A DNA stretch of 31,396 nucleotides. Source: an uncultured Muribaculaceae bacterium. GTDB taxonomy: Bacteria > Bacteroidota > Bacteroidia > Bacteroidales > Muribaculaceae. The stretch's first letter is position 1. Each line of letters opens with the position of its first letter. Of this stretch, positions 31,290 to 31,396 are shown piece by piece. The DNA lies in NCBI GenBank assembly GCA_905209725.1, contig CAJLTZ010000021.1, positions 1-31,396 on the forward strand. The letters are read 5' to 3'. The notes under the pieces are model-generated. The model made no database searches. It was not told where the DNA came from and was given only the letters and a program-made list of their open reading frames with translations. The translations under genes and the position numbers were made by a program.

Positions 31290-31396
31290 CACAAAAAATA
31301 TTAACGCAGGGGCGGCGTATTTTCGAGGAATTTTCACAAGATGAAGAGGGAGCATAGCGGGCTATGCGACCGATGAGGCTTGGCGAAAATTACCGA
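31290..31396 (+). repeat. Intergenic element, copy C, cut by the window end
   Basis: Read on the plus strand it has TTAACGCAGGGG (31301-31312), TATTTTCGAGG, ATTTTCAC, GATGAAGAGGGA, a hairpin GCATAGC-GG-GCTATGC (31352-31367), GACCGATGAGG and GGCGAAAATTACCGA. TATTTTCGAG also occurs in copy A, and CCGATGAGG in copy B. The far end is outside the window, so its outer arms cannot be judged. Confidence 0.6.

Noticed and set aside
30718..31396. Integrative element attachment site at the tRNA genes
   Set aside because: No integrase gene and no partial tRNA repeat downstream; the duplicate tRNA-Asn is complete and identical, so simple duplication explains it.

Overview
The window is a chromosomal piece of a gut-type member of the Bacteroidales. 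Evidence is a SusC/SusD pair, Bacteroidetes-type promoters (TTTG, 19-20 nt, TAnnTTTG), A-rich leaders without Shine-Dalgarno sites, lipoproteins, and secreted proteins sharing a short C-terminal tail. The style fits Muribaculaceae, but the family assignment is inference. No phage, plasmid, CRISPR array, rRNA or intact insertion sequence is visible.

Layout. 1-3.1 kb: a large secreted beta-sandwich protein. 3.2-4.9 kb: an AT-richer minus-strand gene joining a PD-(D/E)xK nuclease-like domain to a DUF2971-like domain, the best candidate for an acquired defence gene. 5-6 kb: a lipoprotein gene among short repeats. 6-9.6 kb (minus): dacB-like carboxypeptidase, then a KefB/CPA2 antiporter. 9.66-13.4 kb (plus): AI-2E/PerM-family membrane protein, a small conserved protein carrying an in-frame 9-bp repeat, rsmI, a coiled-coil lipoprotein and a SPOR lipoprotein. 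13.4-13.7 kb: a foldback element and a long hairpin. 13.9-19 kb: susC and susD homologues. 19.2-25.1 kb (plus): C10 cysteine protease, an unknown secreted protein, a small lipoprotein, and an Ntn hydrolase of the penicillin V acylase/bile salt hydrolase superfamily. 25.2-30.5 kb (minus): bioB, a family 2 glycosyltransferase, two translationally coupled envelope genes (DUF6452- and DUF6048-like), then an M6 metalloprotease. 30.7-31.05 kb: tRNA-Lys and two identical tRNA-Asn genes. 31.06-31.4 kb: two more foldback-element copies, the last cut by the window end.

How it fits together. Much of the window encodes envelope and secreted functions: a nutrient importer (SusC/D) beside secreted proteases of two catalytic types and an amidase. 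This suggests use of host or dietary protein or conjugates, but no substrate can be read from the sequence. Four exported proteins end in the same roughly 45-60-residue tail, which suggests a common export or anchoring route.

The least explained signal is non-coding. Three intergenic copies of one element family (13.4, 31.1 and 31.3 kb) share a core, while the central hairpin arms, and in the two complete copies the outer arms, differ in sequence yet keep their pairing. That looks like a conserved nucleic-acid structure rather than simple repeat decay.
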